This document shows, in pieces, positions 48,601 through 60,600 of a DNA stretch of 64,000 nucleotides. Every line of letters starts with the position of its first letter. Within the stretch, counting starts at the first letter, position 1. Position numbers and translations under genes: made by a program. This DNA comes from Antedon mediterranea (lineage: Eukaryota > Echinodermata > Crinoidea > Comatulida > Antedonidae), in the NCBI RefSeq assembly GCF_964355755.1, contig NC_092675.1:20102912-20166911 (forward strand), in the 5' to 3' direction. The notes under the pieces are model-generated. The model was not told the DNA's origin, ran no database searches, and was given only the letters and a program-made list of their open reading frames with translations.

Positions 48601-51600
48601 TAAGAAAAATTCCTGTGCCGCAAATACTCAGTATAGCTACGTCTCTCTGAGGAATCTTGGGCAACCCCCTTAAAATCGTCCTGCGACCGCCCTGATTTGT
48701 CTAGGCAGGAAAGACTGGTCTAGGTAATAGGTAAATTCCTTAATGCAGCATATCATGTGTAGCCTGTATCATGGAAGGTTAGGTTATGTCTATATAATAC
48801 AGGCATCATATATGAAACACATGAGATGCTGTATCACAAAATTTGCCTACTGGACGAATTTTGATACATTGAGAATAGGCTGATATTGTTTTTTTTATTC
48901 ATTTCCTAAGATCCTATGATACAGCCTGCAATAAACGCTGGGATCACAGATGCAGTAGAAGCGAGTACGACCTCAAACACAGTAATGGACAACTCTGCTG
49001 TGCTTGATCAAGCTGTTCTTGCAAACGAGCAAGAAATAGTTGTTGTACAAGAATCCATTGCAAACTCTACCATGCTGCTGAATGAAATTCCAATTGTTGG
49101 TGAGTGAATCATGTTTTCATTGAAATGTTGACTCCAAATTTGTATTGCTATTATTGATTATGAAATTCTCTGATGAAGGGCTTGTGAAGGGCTAGTGTTG
49201 CCGAAAGCTCTGCTAATTTTTCTGGCTATTTTCTTTTTTTTATTTGTATCTCTATTTGAGATCCAGCCACTAATACCCACAGCATTGTCATTTTTTCAGT
49301 AATTTGATACACGTACCTTGCCAACATTATAAATTATAATTTAGCAAAACTTTAGTTTTCATTTTGACATGGGTAGTAAGCATAATTATTGTAGAGTTAT
49401 CAAACTTAAGTCAATTCAACATTTGCAATTATTTAAAATATCTAGATATATGTTTATCATTTTGTGCTTTTTATTTTATTTAAAGTGGTGTTTCTTGATA
49501 AACCCTGCTTAAATTTTGTCTGTTTATGAGACCTGCTCATTCTCTCAGATCATACTGTACGATGTTTTGTTTGTTTACTTGTTAATTGTAGCTAAGTTTG
49601 TCCCTGGCCTTTCTACGACATCCCAGCCTCAATTCCCAACTTAACCCTACCTTCTGTTTAGACTTAGATATTTACCTGGTAAGTTGGCTTCAGAGACAAA
49701 TTTGGTGGGTAGGGTAGGTCACCAACCTACCCAGGTAAAAAACTAAGCCTGAAGTTGTTTGACACTGACACCCTGCCTTCCAAGACATATGTCTTTGGGA
49801 TTGATAAAGAATTTTGTTTGCAGTATTTTATTTACTGTTCTTTTTCTTTTATATACTGGTACCACATCTCTTAATAAATATTTTTTTCTTCTATATTTCA
49901 TTTGGTGTTGCTTATCTATGTTGTTGTCTGTTTCTATGGTTGCTCAGCTGATGGTAAATATAATTTGTTATGTGATTATTGTTTGTTTTGCTAGTAATTT
50001 AGCCTAACTGTTTTGTGAAGTAAAATATTTGTTTATCTAAACTGTTGTTTTTAATTGTAATAGATTTAATTTAAAACTAATGATTTTTAATATCAAATTA
50101 TTTCAATTATATTGTGATTATTTTAGTCATAGTCATTTGTAGTCCTCCGAGTTCATGCCTAACACCTCAAAATAAAATGATTTTTAATATTGTTAATTTA
50201 TTCAATTCTATTTCTTTTGATAAAATTAGTTGGGCAGATTGAGACCGACGTTGATGACTTGTATTTCACGGTGAATCAGCTTGAATTGTTAAGAAACGAA
50301 ACTGCTGAACAACGTGTCGTAGTTACAGACAAACTTGCACTTTTACAACAGAAACTTCTGTTGGCTCAAGAGGCGGTGGCAGATTCCAAACAACCTGTGC
50401 GTTTTGCACCAGACAGCTCTCTTAGTATTGCGCGAGTTCCAACAGCGCAAATGCTTTTTAATGAACTCAGAATGGATCTGAAGACAGATTTGAGAGATAG
50501 TCTGGCATTTTTTCTTGAGAACAGGGAGACAGGTGCTCTTTTTGCCATTGAGGTTGTCACAAGTCATGTCCTATTCAAATTTAATGTAAATCAGGATATG
50601 GTAACAATAGAAAGTCCAATCGATGTCTGCTGTGGCGAGTGGTATCACATCATTGCAACAAGGTATCCTAATTTGTTCTTTTTTTTCACAATTAAGAATA
50701 GACTGGTGTTTCTTATTTTTCTTCTATACTTTCTGAGAATTTTCCCAAAGAAATGGCATTATTCTAATTCTATGATTTTGTGTAGTCAACATATAAAACG
50801 TACCAATGTGTATGTATTTATTGTACTCTATGATTTTGTGTGGTCAACATATAAAACGTACCAATGTGTATGTATTTATTGTACTCTATGATTTTGTGTG
50901 GTCAACATATAAAACGTACCAATGTGTATGTATTTATTGTACCAAAATGTATTGTTCACTAAAAGAAAAAAAAAATGTTTTGCATAATGAAGCATAATAT
51001 TTTTATAATAATTAAAGTTATATAGCCAAATAAAATACTGTAAACAAAGTAGAATGTGTTTAAAAATAAGTATTTATTTTCACTTCTCTCAGATATGGAA
51101 ATGAGGGAATGCTTACTGTAGAGAGATTGTCAACAGGAGGAGCATCTACAGATTTTCGTGCCAGTGTCATTACCTACGATAAATACATCAACTTCCACAC
51201 GACTCCGCTGTATTACGTTGGTGGAATACCAGCTGAATATCAGGTAAGGAGCATTATCATTGGAAATACACAATATTTAATGGCACTGGGGCTTGGTATT
51301 GACATGCTTCCTTACTATTCTCTGAGTCCTGGGTACAAATCCTCTCCTTAAGTGAGATTTTCCCCTTTAATTTCAATTAATAAATATATAAGAATTTCCC
51401 AAATCGAATTTACTCAAAACTCATTATGTCGACACGGAACTCAACTCTACACAGCTGAAAGGAACTAGTTGCGCAATAGCGCTTATGTCAACACTCTGAG
51501 CAACCGATTTGTAGTAGTACAGGAAACAGTATGCGTGAGCGCTAACGGTAACATCGAATTGATCCCTACTAGTCATGGTTACCCGTACCATACGAGTGGC

Positions 51601-54600
51601 TCTATTTGAAGTTATCAGTTCCGGAAAAAAAACTGAAAGCAACTAAGCAATATGTCAACATTTTTTTTTGTGCTTATGTCGACACAGTTGAGTGAAGTTG
51701 AGTTCCATGTCGACATAAGGGCCTTACATCCTAAATTTGACAAAAGATTTTTTTCAGATTTGATTTCTTTTATTTTTTTATACCATTTGATATATAAGTA
51801 GTTTAAGCTATGGTCACACTGACTTATTTGTTACTTTTTTATTTATTATTTTTCCTATTTCCTTCCTTTTTCATTAAATATTTTATCTTCTATACATTAA
51901 TCTAATATAGCGTACCATTAATAATTTGTTTTTTTTTTTTTTTTTTTCAAACACTAACAGTTAACACAAACTCTGACTTTTACTGGAACGGTAAATAATT
52001 TTTTAATGTTTATTAGTTTTCCACATATTGATCGATAAATAAAAAAGGTCTATCACAACACTATCACAGTTTTTCTGTTACATAATATTACACCTAAATA
52101 GATTCTTGTCATTTGATTGGATAATTGTGGGTCACATGATAAAAAGTAAGTGCCCTATCAATTGCTCCACATAGCGTGGTGAATTACGATTTTTTACCTA
52201 ATCAATTTATACCATCACACTCATAAACATTCATCATTTGTATATTATATACAGTACTTGCGTACTATACATTTCATATGTGGCATGGTTATACAAACAG
52301 GATATCAAATACATGTTTAAAAACAATATTGAAAGCACATGGAATAAATCTTTATTGTACATGTATTTAAAATCATTATTATTATTATCATAAGTTTTTT
52401 TGTTGTTTAATCCAAAATTCAGATTCAAGATATCATGGCAAATGAGGTAGTTTTTTTTATATAATTTTTTTTTCTTACGTTTTCTTTTTTTTTCTTATGT
52501 TCAGATGATCCTTACATTTAAACTGTTTTAATTATCGAACATTTACCCTAATATAGCAACTTTTACCGTTACATATTTAATTCTTTAACTCAGGGTCTAT
52601 AGACAAACTTATAGAAAAATTATTCTTGAAAACTACTTACTGAAGTTAGAATTGATGATCATTTCGTTTACCAAAGCTCTGTCTACACTATCAAAGTTTA
52701 TGTGACAAAAAATGTGATGTGCCCATATATGGACATGATGATGTCATATCACTACCATAGTTGGGCATATCATTACCATATTTGGGCACATCACACTAGT
52801 TTGGTAGTGTAGACAGAGCCTCAGGCTTGTAGATGAATTCTCTTGATTTAAATTCCATGCACATCAAACTCCATACAATGTCATTTTACCCAACTCACTG
52901 ACAATGGTTTGCTTGTGTAGGCAGACCCATCGTGGAAAGGATTGCTAAATTATGCATGTTTCTTGTAAAAAGACCACCTTAAAGGACATTTAAGGTCACA
53001 CTTTACATTAATGTTAATTTTCTTTCTGCTGACCTTCGATCATACAAATGATACCACATAATTTGTTACACTTTCTAAAATCCTATACCTACTTTTATAT
53101 TGATAAACATACTGAAATTATTTCATGTTAATCTCACATACATATACTGTCTGTCTACTTCAGTGTAGATTTTTTTCTTTTGTCTCTTTTGTTTCTTATT
53201 TTTAAGATAGCAATAGTTAAAATATGAAGGTATATTAAATTTGTGTTTAAATATCTTCTGTAAACAGGTTGATGCCAGTGTTCTTCAGCAGGTAAAAGGG
53301 GAACAAAATATTAATTTGTTGACAAAAAACAACCTCCATTTGTTTATGACTTTTTTTTTCTTCATTTTATTGCATGGTCACTGGGAGTTAGTGGGCATGA
53401 AGGTGAAAACGATGGCATAGAACAATGTATTTTCCAAAATAAAATTTTATTTATTAATTCAATTGGTTTTATATTGAATATATCTTATATTTAAATTTGT
53501 ATTTATCATTCTTTGATGCATGTAAGCTTGATGATGTAAGAAATATAATACAATTTTAATTGAATGTGATACATAAAAAAAAACTACCACATAACTATTT
53601 TATTATTTTTTTATTTTATGTTTATCCTTTTTATTTTCATTTGTAATAATAATATTTTTTTGGTTTTTTTGAAGCATGTTTTATTTCATTTCACTTTTAA
53701 TTTCATATTTGTTAAGACAGCATTCTCTCAACCGAAACAAACATTTAATGTTATTATTCATGGCAGTCCAAGCAGTAAATGTAAACTCTCCTAAATGCGT
53801 CATTGCAAATCTTGTATAAGAATTCCCTTTTTTAATTAAGCAGTACTGGCACATACAGTAGGTGAGCCACAGAGAGTTCCCTCACTGTAAAGAGCCCTGC
53901 CCAACAGCATGTGACCAGGGTGTTGTCTAATTACCATCACCCTAGTATTACCATGATGCTTGGGTCATATCCTATTGTAAAGTTCTGATTCTTTATACTG
54001 GTATTACATTACATTTCTTCGTTTTATTTTTCATAATCTGCATTCAGCCTCGTTTGCTGACTTTTTCTAGAACTCTTTATATTCTGATTGAGTATGCATT
54101 ACACTATTTATTTTCTATGAATTGTACAGATTCTTGTAGATGATAATCATTTATCTAAAAAGTCAACAATTTAAAATTGAATAATTACCTTGAAACAAGA
54201 AATTTTAATAATAATAATATCCTGGATTTATATGGTGCCTAATGTTGTGAAACCTCTAAGCACTGAACATATTATTACCCCGGTCATTTTTTGCATCAAA
54301 GTACACGTATGGAAACATACTCCCATAATGCAGCTAGTAATCAGCACATAGTCGTGTCTTGATCTAACTGGGCAAACATAAGTAAAGTATGCCTAAGGAT
54401 ACAAACAATGCAGCAGATTCAAACTACGATCTCACGATTAGTAGTCCAATTTCCAACACACCGCGCCACACACGACACACACATTTTGTGATGGGTTAGT
54501 ATCAAAGAACACCATAGATATATACAGTTTGTTTAATTTTGCAGACTGACAAAGTGCAGAGTCGTGATTTTGAAGGATGTCTTGCAAACATCTGGTTTGA

Positions 54601-57600
54601 TGGTGAGGAGCTTGACCTCTGGCGACCAGAAAGCTTAGCTGGGTCAACTTCTTGTTGTCCTCGTCCTGACGTGCCAGACTTAGGAGCAGTAACCCTTATA
54701 GATGGTATCAGCTTCACTGGGTTTGGCTATTTCCAGGTGAGTCATCTAGAACTTGTAGATAATGTTTGTTCAAAGAATTATGCTTTATGTTTTTTACATA
54801 ATCACAATGAAAATACAATTGTTCAATAGAAAATGTGATTTCAGCATTTTAATGTCTTAAAGCTAGTAATTTTTCTGACAACCTGCTATTTCTCAGCTGG
54901 AAGGCAGAGATTAACAAATATTAAATTACATCTCTCAGTTCAAGTCAAATTAGGAAAATCAACAAATTATATGTGAATATTATGTAGAAAAAAATATAAA
55001 ATATTGATATTTTAAAAATAATATAATAGTTGCTGAACACACAAGAAGAATTCAACGTCTTCCAACAAGCACGAATGTCTATAGAATTCAGGACGTCTAT
55101 CAGTGATGGTGTTGTGTTTCTCGTAACTCGCCAAGATCTCATCTCGTACATAGGCATCTTCATGGAAGCAAATAAGATTGTGTTTGAGATGAACACAGCT
55201 GGAAATACCAAGTACAAACTAACGAGTAATAGGGATTATAATAATGCGGAATGGGTTCAGGTAAGAATTCCTAGTGGTGATTGTGTTGGGTAATTTGAAA
55301 ACAGGTTGATTGATTTTAAAGTGTGTTTAATAAAGAGTTTTAGAGTGATTTGAAAATATGTTGAGTGATTTTAACATGTGTTGAGTGAATTGATGGTATT
55401 GAGTAATTTTAAAATGTTTTGAGAGATTTGAAAGCATTGAGTGATTTTAACACTTGTTGAGTGATTTTATGGTATGTTGAGTGATTTTAAAATGTTTTGA
55501 GAGATTTGAAAGCATGTTGAGTGATTTTAACCTGTGTTGAGTGAATTGATGGTATTGAGTGATTTTAAAATGTTTTGAGAGATTTGAAAGCATGTTGAGT
55601 GATTTTAACCTGTGTTTAGAGATTTGAAAGCATGTTGAGTGATTTTAACCTGTGTTGAGAGATTTGAAAGCATGTTGAGTGATTTTAACCTGTGTTGAGA
55701 GATTTGATGGTATTGAGTGATTTTAAAAGGTTTTGAGAGATTTGAAAGCATGTTGAGTGATTTTAACCTGTGTGGAGTGAATTGATGTTATTGAGTGCTT
55801 TTAAAATGTTTTGAGATATTTTAAAGTATTGAGTGATTTTAACACTTGTTGAGTGATTTTATGGTATGTTGAGTGATTTTAAAATGTTTTGAGAGATTTG
55901 AAAGCATGTGGAGTGATTTTAACCTGTGTTGAGTGAATTTATGTTATTGAGTGATTTTAAAATGTTTTGAGAGATTTGAAAGCATTGAGTGATTTTAACA
56001 CTTGTTGAGTGATTTGATGGTATGTTGAGTGATTTTAACCTGTGTTGAGAGATTTGAAAGTGTGTTAAGGGATTTAAAAATATGACATGAATTTAAACCA
56101 TGTTGAGTGATTTTTATACAGATTGTCATGTTCGTTCGTTCGTTCGTTTTTATTTCACAATGCATCAAACTTAATATTTTTACATAATAAGTATTAAATA
56201 AAAAAATGCAAAGCCTGGAAAAGACCAAATAAGCTCAATATAGAGCTTTAAGCCTGGTTTCACCAGTACAAAATACACTAATAATTGTATCAATTACAAT
56301 AGACAATAATTAAATATTAAGTAAAGTAGTAGAAATAATATTATATATATATATATATATTTTTTTTTATACACAATTACGCTACAGGACAATACAAACA
56401 CAACAAGAAGACAAACGTAAAGGGTCTTGTTTCTTTTGACAGGCTGGTGCAAACATTAAAAATCTTCGATATTCTTTATATATTTTCCAGTACGTTTACA
56501 TGTATTTTGTACATTATATGTTTAGGTTATCGCAGCTTATAATGCCAGCTACTACTCAATGCAAATTCGAGCTGCAAACGTAACTCAAACGCTGCTCTTC
56601 TATCAAGAGTCTCGGACGTATGCACCGTTATCTTTTCCAAATCTACGCTATTCTTCATCCAAGATAATGATTGGTTCTCCTGATCCCGCCCTGAGTTCCT
56701 CCACTGTGTAAGAAACTATTTACTTTATGAAAACTATGATTGAGTGATTTTATTTGTATCTCAAAACCTAATAGAAAGACAATTTGTCTAATGTAATTTG
56801 TAGCTATTGCATTTGTGAATTTTTCTCGGTTTGAAGTCAAACTCTTTATTTTTATATTATAATATTGTTTGTGGTGCCTCATTAGGGCCGTAGCCACCAG
56901 TACAGTTGGTAAGGTTTTAACCTGACCACTTTTTTACAGAGGCATTTGACAACACAATGGCTTGAACAGAGATTGTTCCCTTTTTTTGTGAAAACCACAC
57001 ACCACTTTATTTCTTGTAACTTCATCACTGCTCATGGTGTTCAAATCTCAAAATTGCTAGTTTATTAAATTATAATTTATATTGTTACCTCCGCCAAGGA
57101 GGTTATATTTTCATTTAAATATATGTTTGGATAAAATACTATAATGTGGAGTAGTCTTGAACTTTCTGATAATAATAACTGAATATTAATATAAGACTTC
57201 TATTATTTTTAACTAGGTAAAATGCTGTATTTCTTTCAATGTTATTATATATTTTTTAAATCATTAGACGTGGTCCAACTAACCTACGATTTGCTGGTTG
57301 TATGAGAAACCTTCAGTTGTCTGATGCTGGCTCATTGGTTCTCGTTCCTCGTCCGATGAATAATGAAACAGTTGCAGACTCGGAGGATGTATCGTTAGAT
57401 GGTTGCTTAGAACAAGTATGCTTTGAATTCCATTTATTTGATTATTTTGACTTTTAAATCACCAGCCTAAATTTTTTTCCCCTCGGCTTAGATTTTTTTC
57501 CCCTTGGCTTAGATTTGTATCCCATAGGCTTAGACTTTTACCCTAGATGCTTAGACAGTACCTCACCGGCTTTAACTTGTACCCAACCAGCTTAGATTTT

Positions 57601-60600
57601 TTCCAGCGGCTTAGATTTGTATCCCATAGGCTTAGACTTTTACCCTAGATGCATAGACTTGTACTCCGGAGGCTTAGACTTGTACCCCGCAGGCCTAGAC
57701 TTGTACCAAACAGGCTTAAACTTTCACCCCAGATGCATAGACTACTACACAGGCTTTGATTTGTACTCCGCAGGTCTAGACTTGTACTCCACAGGCTTAG
57801 ACTTGTACCCAACAGGCTTAGACTTGTACCCAACAGGCTCAGACTTGTACCTCACAGGCTTAGATTTGTAACCCACAGGCCTAAACTTGTACCTAACAGG
57901 CTTAGACTTGTACCCAGCAGGCTTAGATTTATCCTGTAGACTTAGACTTTTTCCCCTAGAAGCGTAGACAGTACCTCACCGGCTTAGACTTGTACCTCGT
58001 CCTCTGATGTAGATGAGTCATTTTCATTATTTTTTCTTCATTATACTAATATAACTTTATAATTCTATAAGTTAAAAAAAATAATAATTTTGAGGTTAAA
58101 ATTGTAAAATGGTTTGGTGTACTCAAAACAAATGATTACTCAGATTTTGAAATAGAAAAGAAGACCTTTTAATTTTGTTTTTAAATTTTTTTAGGTTGTT
58201 CCGGGTATAGGGTTTGGTGGTGATTTTGCATATGCTCAGCTTAATTTTCCAGCTGAATTAGCGCGAGTACAGCGTATTCAACTACAATTCAAATCCAGAG
58301 AGGCAAATGCAATTTTAGCATACAGCTGGGATGCTGAGAGCTTTGTAAGTATTATCTACATATTAATGTATCATTTGCACCCAATATGATAGGGGTAAAA
58401 GGGACACTTTTTTCTTCTCACAAAACAAGTTTGTAAAAAAAATGGGAAAACTTATAATTTCTTAAAATTTCAAGAAGGATTTGCTATTTAATTATATTTT
58501 AACAGTAGTACAATGTGTATAACTCAAAACTGCATTGTAGATGGAGAAGTATCCTATATATTTAAGCTTAGAGTTTGCAAATTTGTCTTTTTTCTTTTTA
58601 TGTTTGTATATTTGTTGATATGGATGACATTTTTCCGAAATAAAAGGAATTGATTGATAGACATAGACATTGATATGTATACAATAATGAAACCAGAAAA
58701 TAAATATAAATTGTTTTTAATTAATTAAAAATCAAACCTGAAAGCAAATTACTGACGATGTTGTTAGTATAAATCTTTTAAATTAGCAGTCTTTTTTTTT
58801 TCAGAATAAGTTAATCTACATAGCACTTTATCATGGGAACATCTTTGTTCAGTATAACATTGGTGAGGGACTGAGTGACCCGTTACAGACCACTGGTTTA
58901 AGACTAAATACTGGACAATGGCAAACAGTTATGGTTGAGTTTACAGGTTTATCGTAAGTTTTACTCTGAAATGTTGTTGTCTTACAAGAATATAAGGAAC
59001 TTTACGAAACAGAATGGTTAAGGGAGGACGACGAATATCCTGTGTTCGCTAGAGCGTAAAATCATATACAGTCAACATAGCCGTATTAGTTACGCACCCT
59101 TGCACGAAGACGACGACCAGCAGTATCGCTCTCTAATCCCTCTCCTGTCTCGTGGCGTGGAGCCCTTTTGAATCGCTTGGCTCAGGTTTCCTAGCTAGGG
59201 GCCATAATTTAATGTTTCAACATTTATTTTGTTTACAGGGCAACACTTCGCATTAATGATATGCCGATCATTTTAAGCAACAGACAATTAAGTACCGATG
59301 GTATACTAATTACTGGTTCCAATAGTTACCTTTATGTTGGTGGTTTACCAAGTACTATACCAACATTGTTTGGTGGGGAGTTTCCAGTTCGTGAATCGTT
59401 AGATGGTGATATCAAAGACTTTGTAATAAATGAATTGTAAGTGTGACTTTTATAAGTAATAGCAAAGAACTTATGACACATGAATCTCCTGTTCTTCAAT
59501 TTGCATTCAAAACACAGTATCGGAAGTACAGGGTTAAAAGGTCAATCTGGGTGACGCCATTTCACAGCATGCAGCAGCAGCCTTTCCAAACTAGGAAGTC
59601 AAACTATTAATTCCTATAGAGGGCTCAGTCAATTATTCTATCCCCCTTTAGTATAGCAGATCCCCTCTACAGATTTTGCCTTTCTAATTTGATGAGGTCG
59701 TTCTACTCCATGGCTCACAATGGCGGCACCCATTAGCTCTATTCTATCCTACAATGCCTTTCGAAATTGGACGAACAGGAGATTCTTGTGTTATAAGTTC
59801 TTTAGTAATAGTGCAGCTTTTGAAGATAACGCATTCAATCATACCATCAATAGGAAGCTTTTAATTTGTAACAAATATTGACCTAACCTCAGGTCAGGTC
59901 AATCTATGTGTCGTCGGTCATCTCTATCGAGAAAGCATCAAAACTGTGTTGAGGTGGGGAGAAATTTTGGTTTTGCTGTTTTTTAAAATACATCTTTGTC
60001 TTTAAACAGAATTCCAAATTTCAATGATGATCAAGTATTAATAGAACAGGATGGTGTGACACTTAGTGGAGTTTCTCCACCAGTTACTGAACTTCCACCC
60101 CTGCCATATGTCACTGAAGCTCCTCCGACAAGTATTACACTTATGCCAACATGTTCAGCACTTCCAGATGTTTTTTATGACCCTAGCACTTTAAGGTTTG
60201 GTCTACTGAGCAATAGCTACGCAACTTTTCCTTTAAGTGAAGATGCCAGGCAGCATTTCTTATCAAGGTAGAAATTTGTATATCTGTATGTTTTTGACAA
60301 ATCTTTCTTGACAAGCTATCCTAAACAACACAAAATGCTTGCCCAATTTTGTAGATAAACTAACATGCGAAGGGTGAAATCAAATGAGTAACTTATACAT
60401 AAAATTATATTGTTACAGATTTTTAATAACAATATATTTTCGTGCTGTATCGCCAAATGGAATACTGTTCTACGCTGCAGATAGCGCCCTCACACCTCAA
60501 CAATGGATTGCACTTGTAATGCAAGATGGATATGTGGAGTTTAATATGATAAGTGATACTAGATCTGTCAATGGACTGGGAATTCGTACTAAACAAAAAT

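Larger units (their letters stand above)
43439..50394 (+). other. Laminin exons 23-31: coiled-coil rod (domains I/II)
   Basis: About residues 1483-2083, the normal length for an alpha chain. It starts CDQCVDTLYASLLNLDEVW, where the paired cysteines give the interchain bonds at the head of the rod. It then runs as heptad-like, acidic and alanine-, threonine- and serine-rich sequence almost without cysteine or proline, with many N-x-S/T sites. It ends in EQRVVVTDKLALLQQKLLLA just before LG1. Confidence 0.85.
50395..54736 (+). other. Laminin LG1 domain (exons 31, 32 and 54545-54736)
   Basis: About residues 2083-2260. SLAFFLENRETGALFAIEV, DVCCGEWYHIIATR (the CDGxWH-like site), TPLYYVGGIPAEYQ and DFEGCLANIWFDGEELDL are the LG hallmarks. 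GGIPAEYQ and the FxGC block are separated by the 3.3-kb intron that carries three candidate microexons. Without them the loop has normal length. Confidence 0.85.
54680..59436 (+). other. Laminin LG2 and LG3 domains
   Basis: LG2 runs from about 54680 (ISFTGFGYFQ) through RMSIEFRTSISDGVVFLV, EWVQ|VIAAY and RFAGCMRNLQL. LG3 runs from about 57400 (FGGDFAYAQLNF) through GQWQTVMVEF, YLYVGGLPS and LDGDIKDFVIN. LG3 lacks the usual cysteine in its last strand: GDIKDF stands where FxGC is expected. In vertebrate alpha chains LG1-3 carry the integrin site. Confidence 0.8.

Noticed and set aside
53531-53539. A fourth, 9-nt microexon (LDD) in the LG1 intron
   Set aside because: It has AG and GT borders, but the upstream tract is not pyrimidine-rich and nine bases are too few to support it.
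57617-57871. 84-codon open frame with a seven-residue repeat (GLDLYPT-like)
   Set aside because: It is the 21-base minisatellite of laminin intron 39 read in a frame divisible by three; a reverse-strand frame has the same cause.
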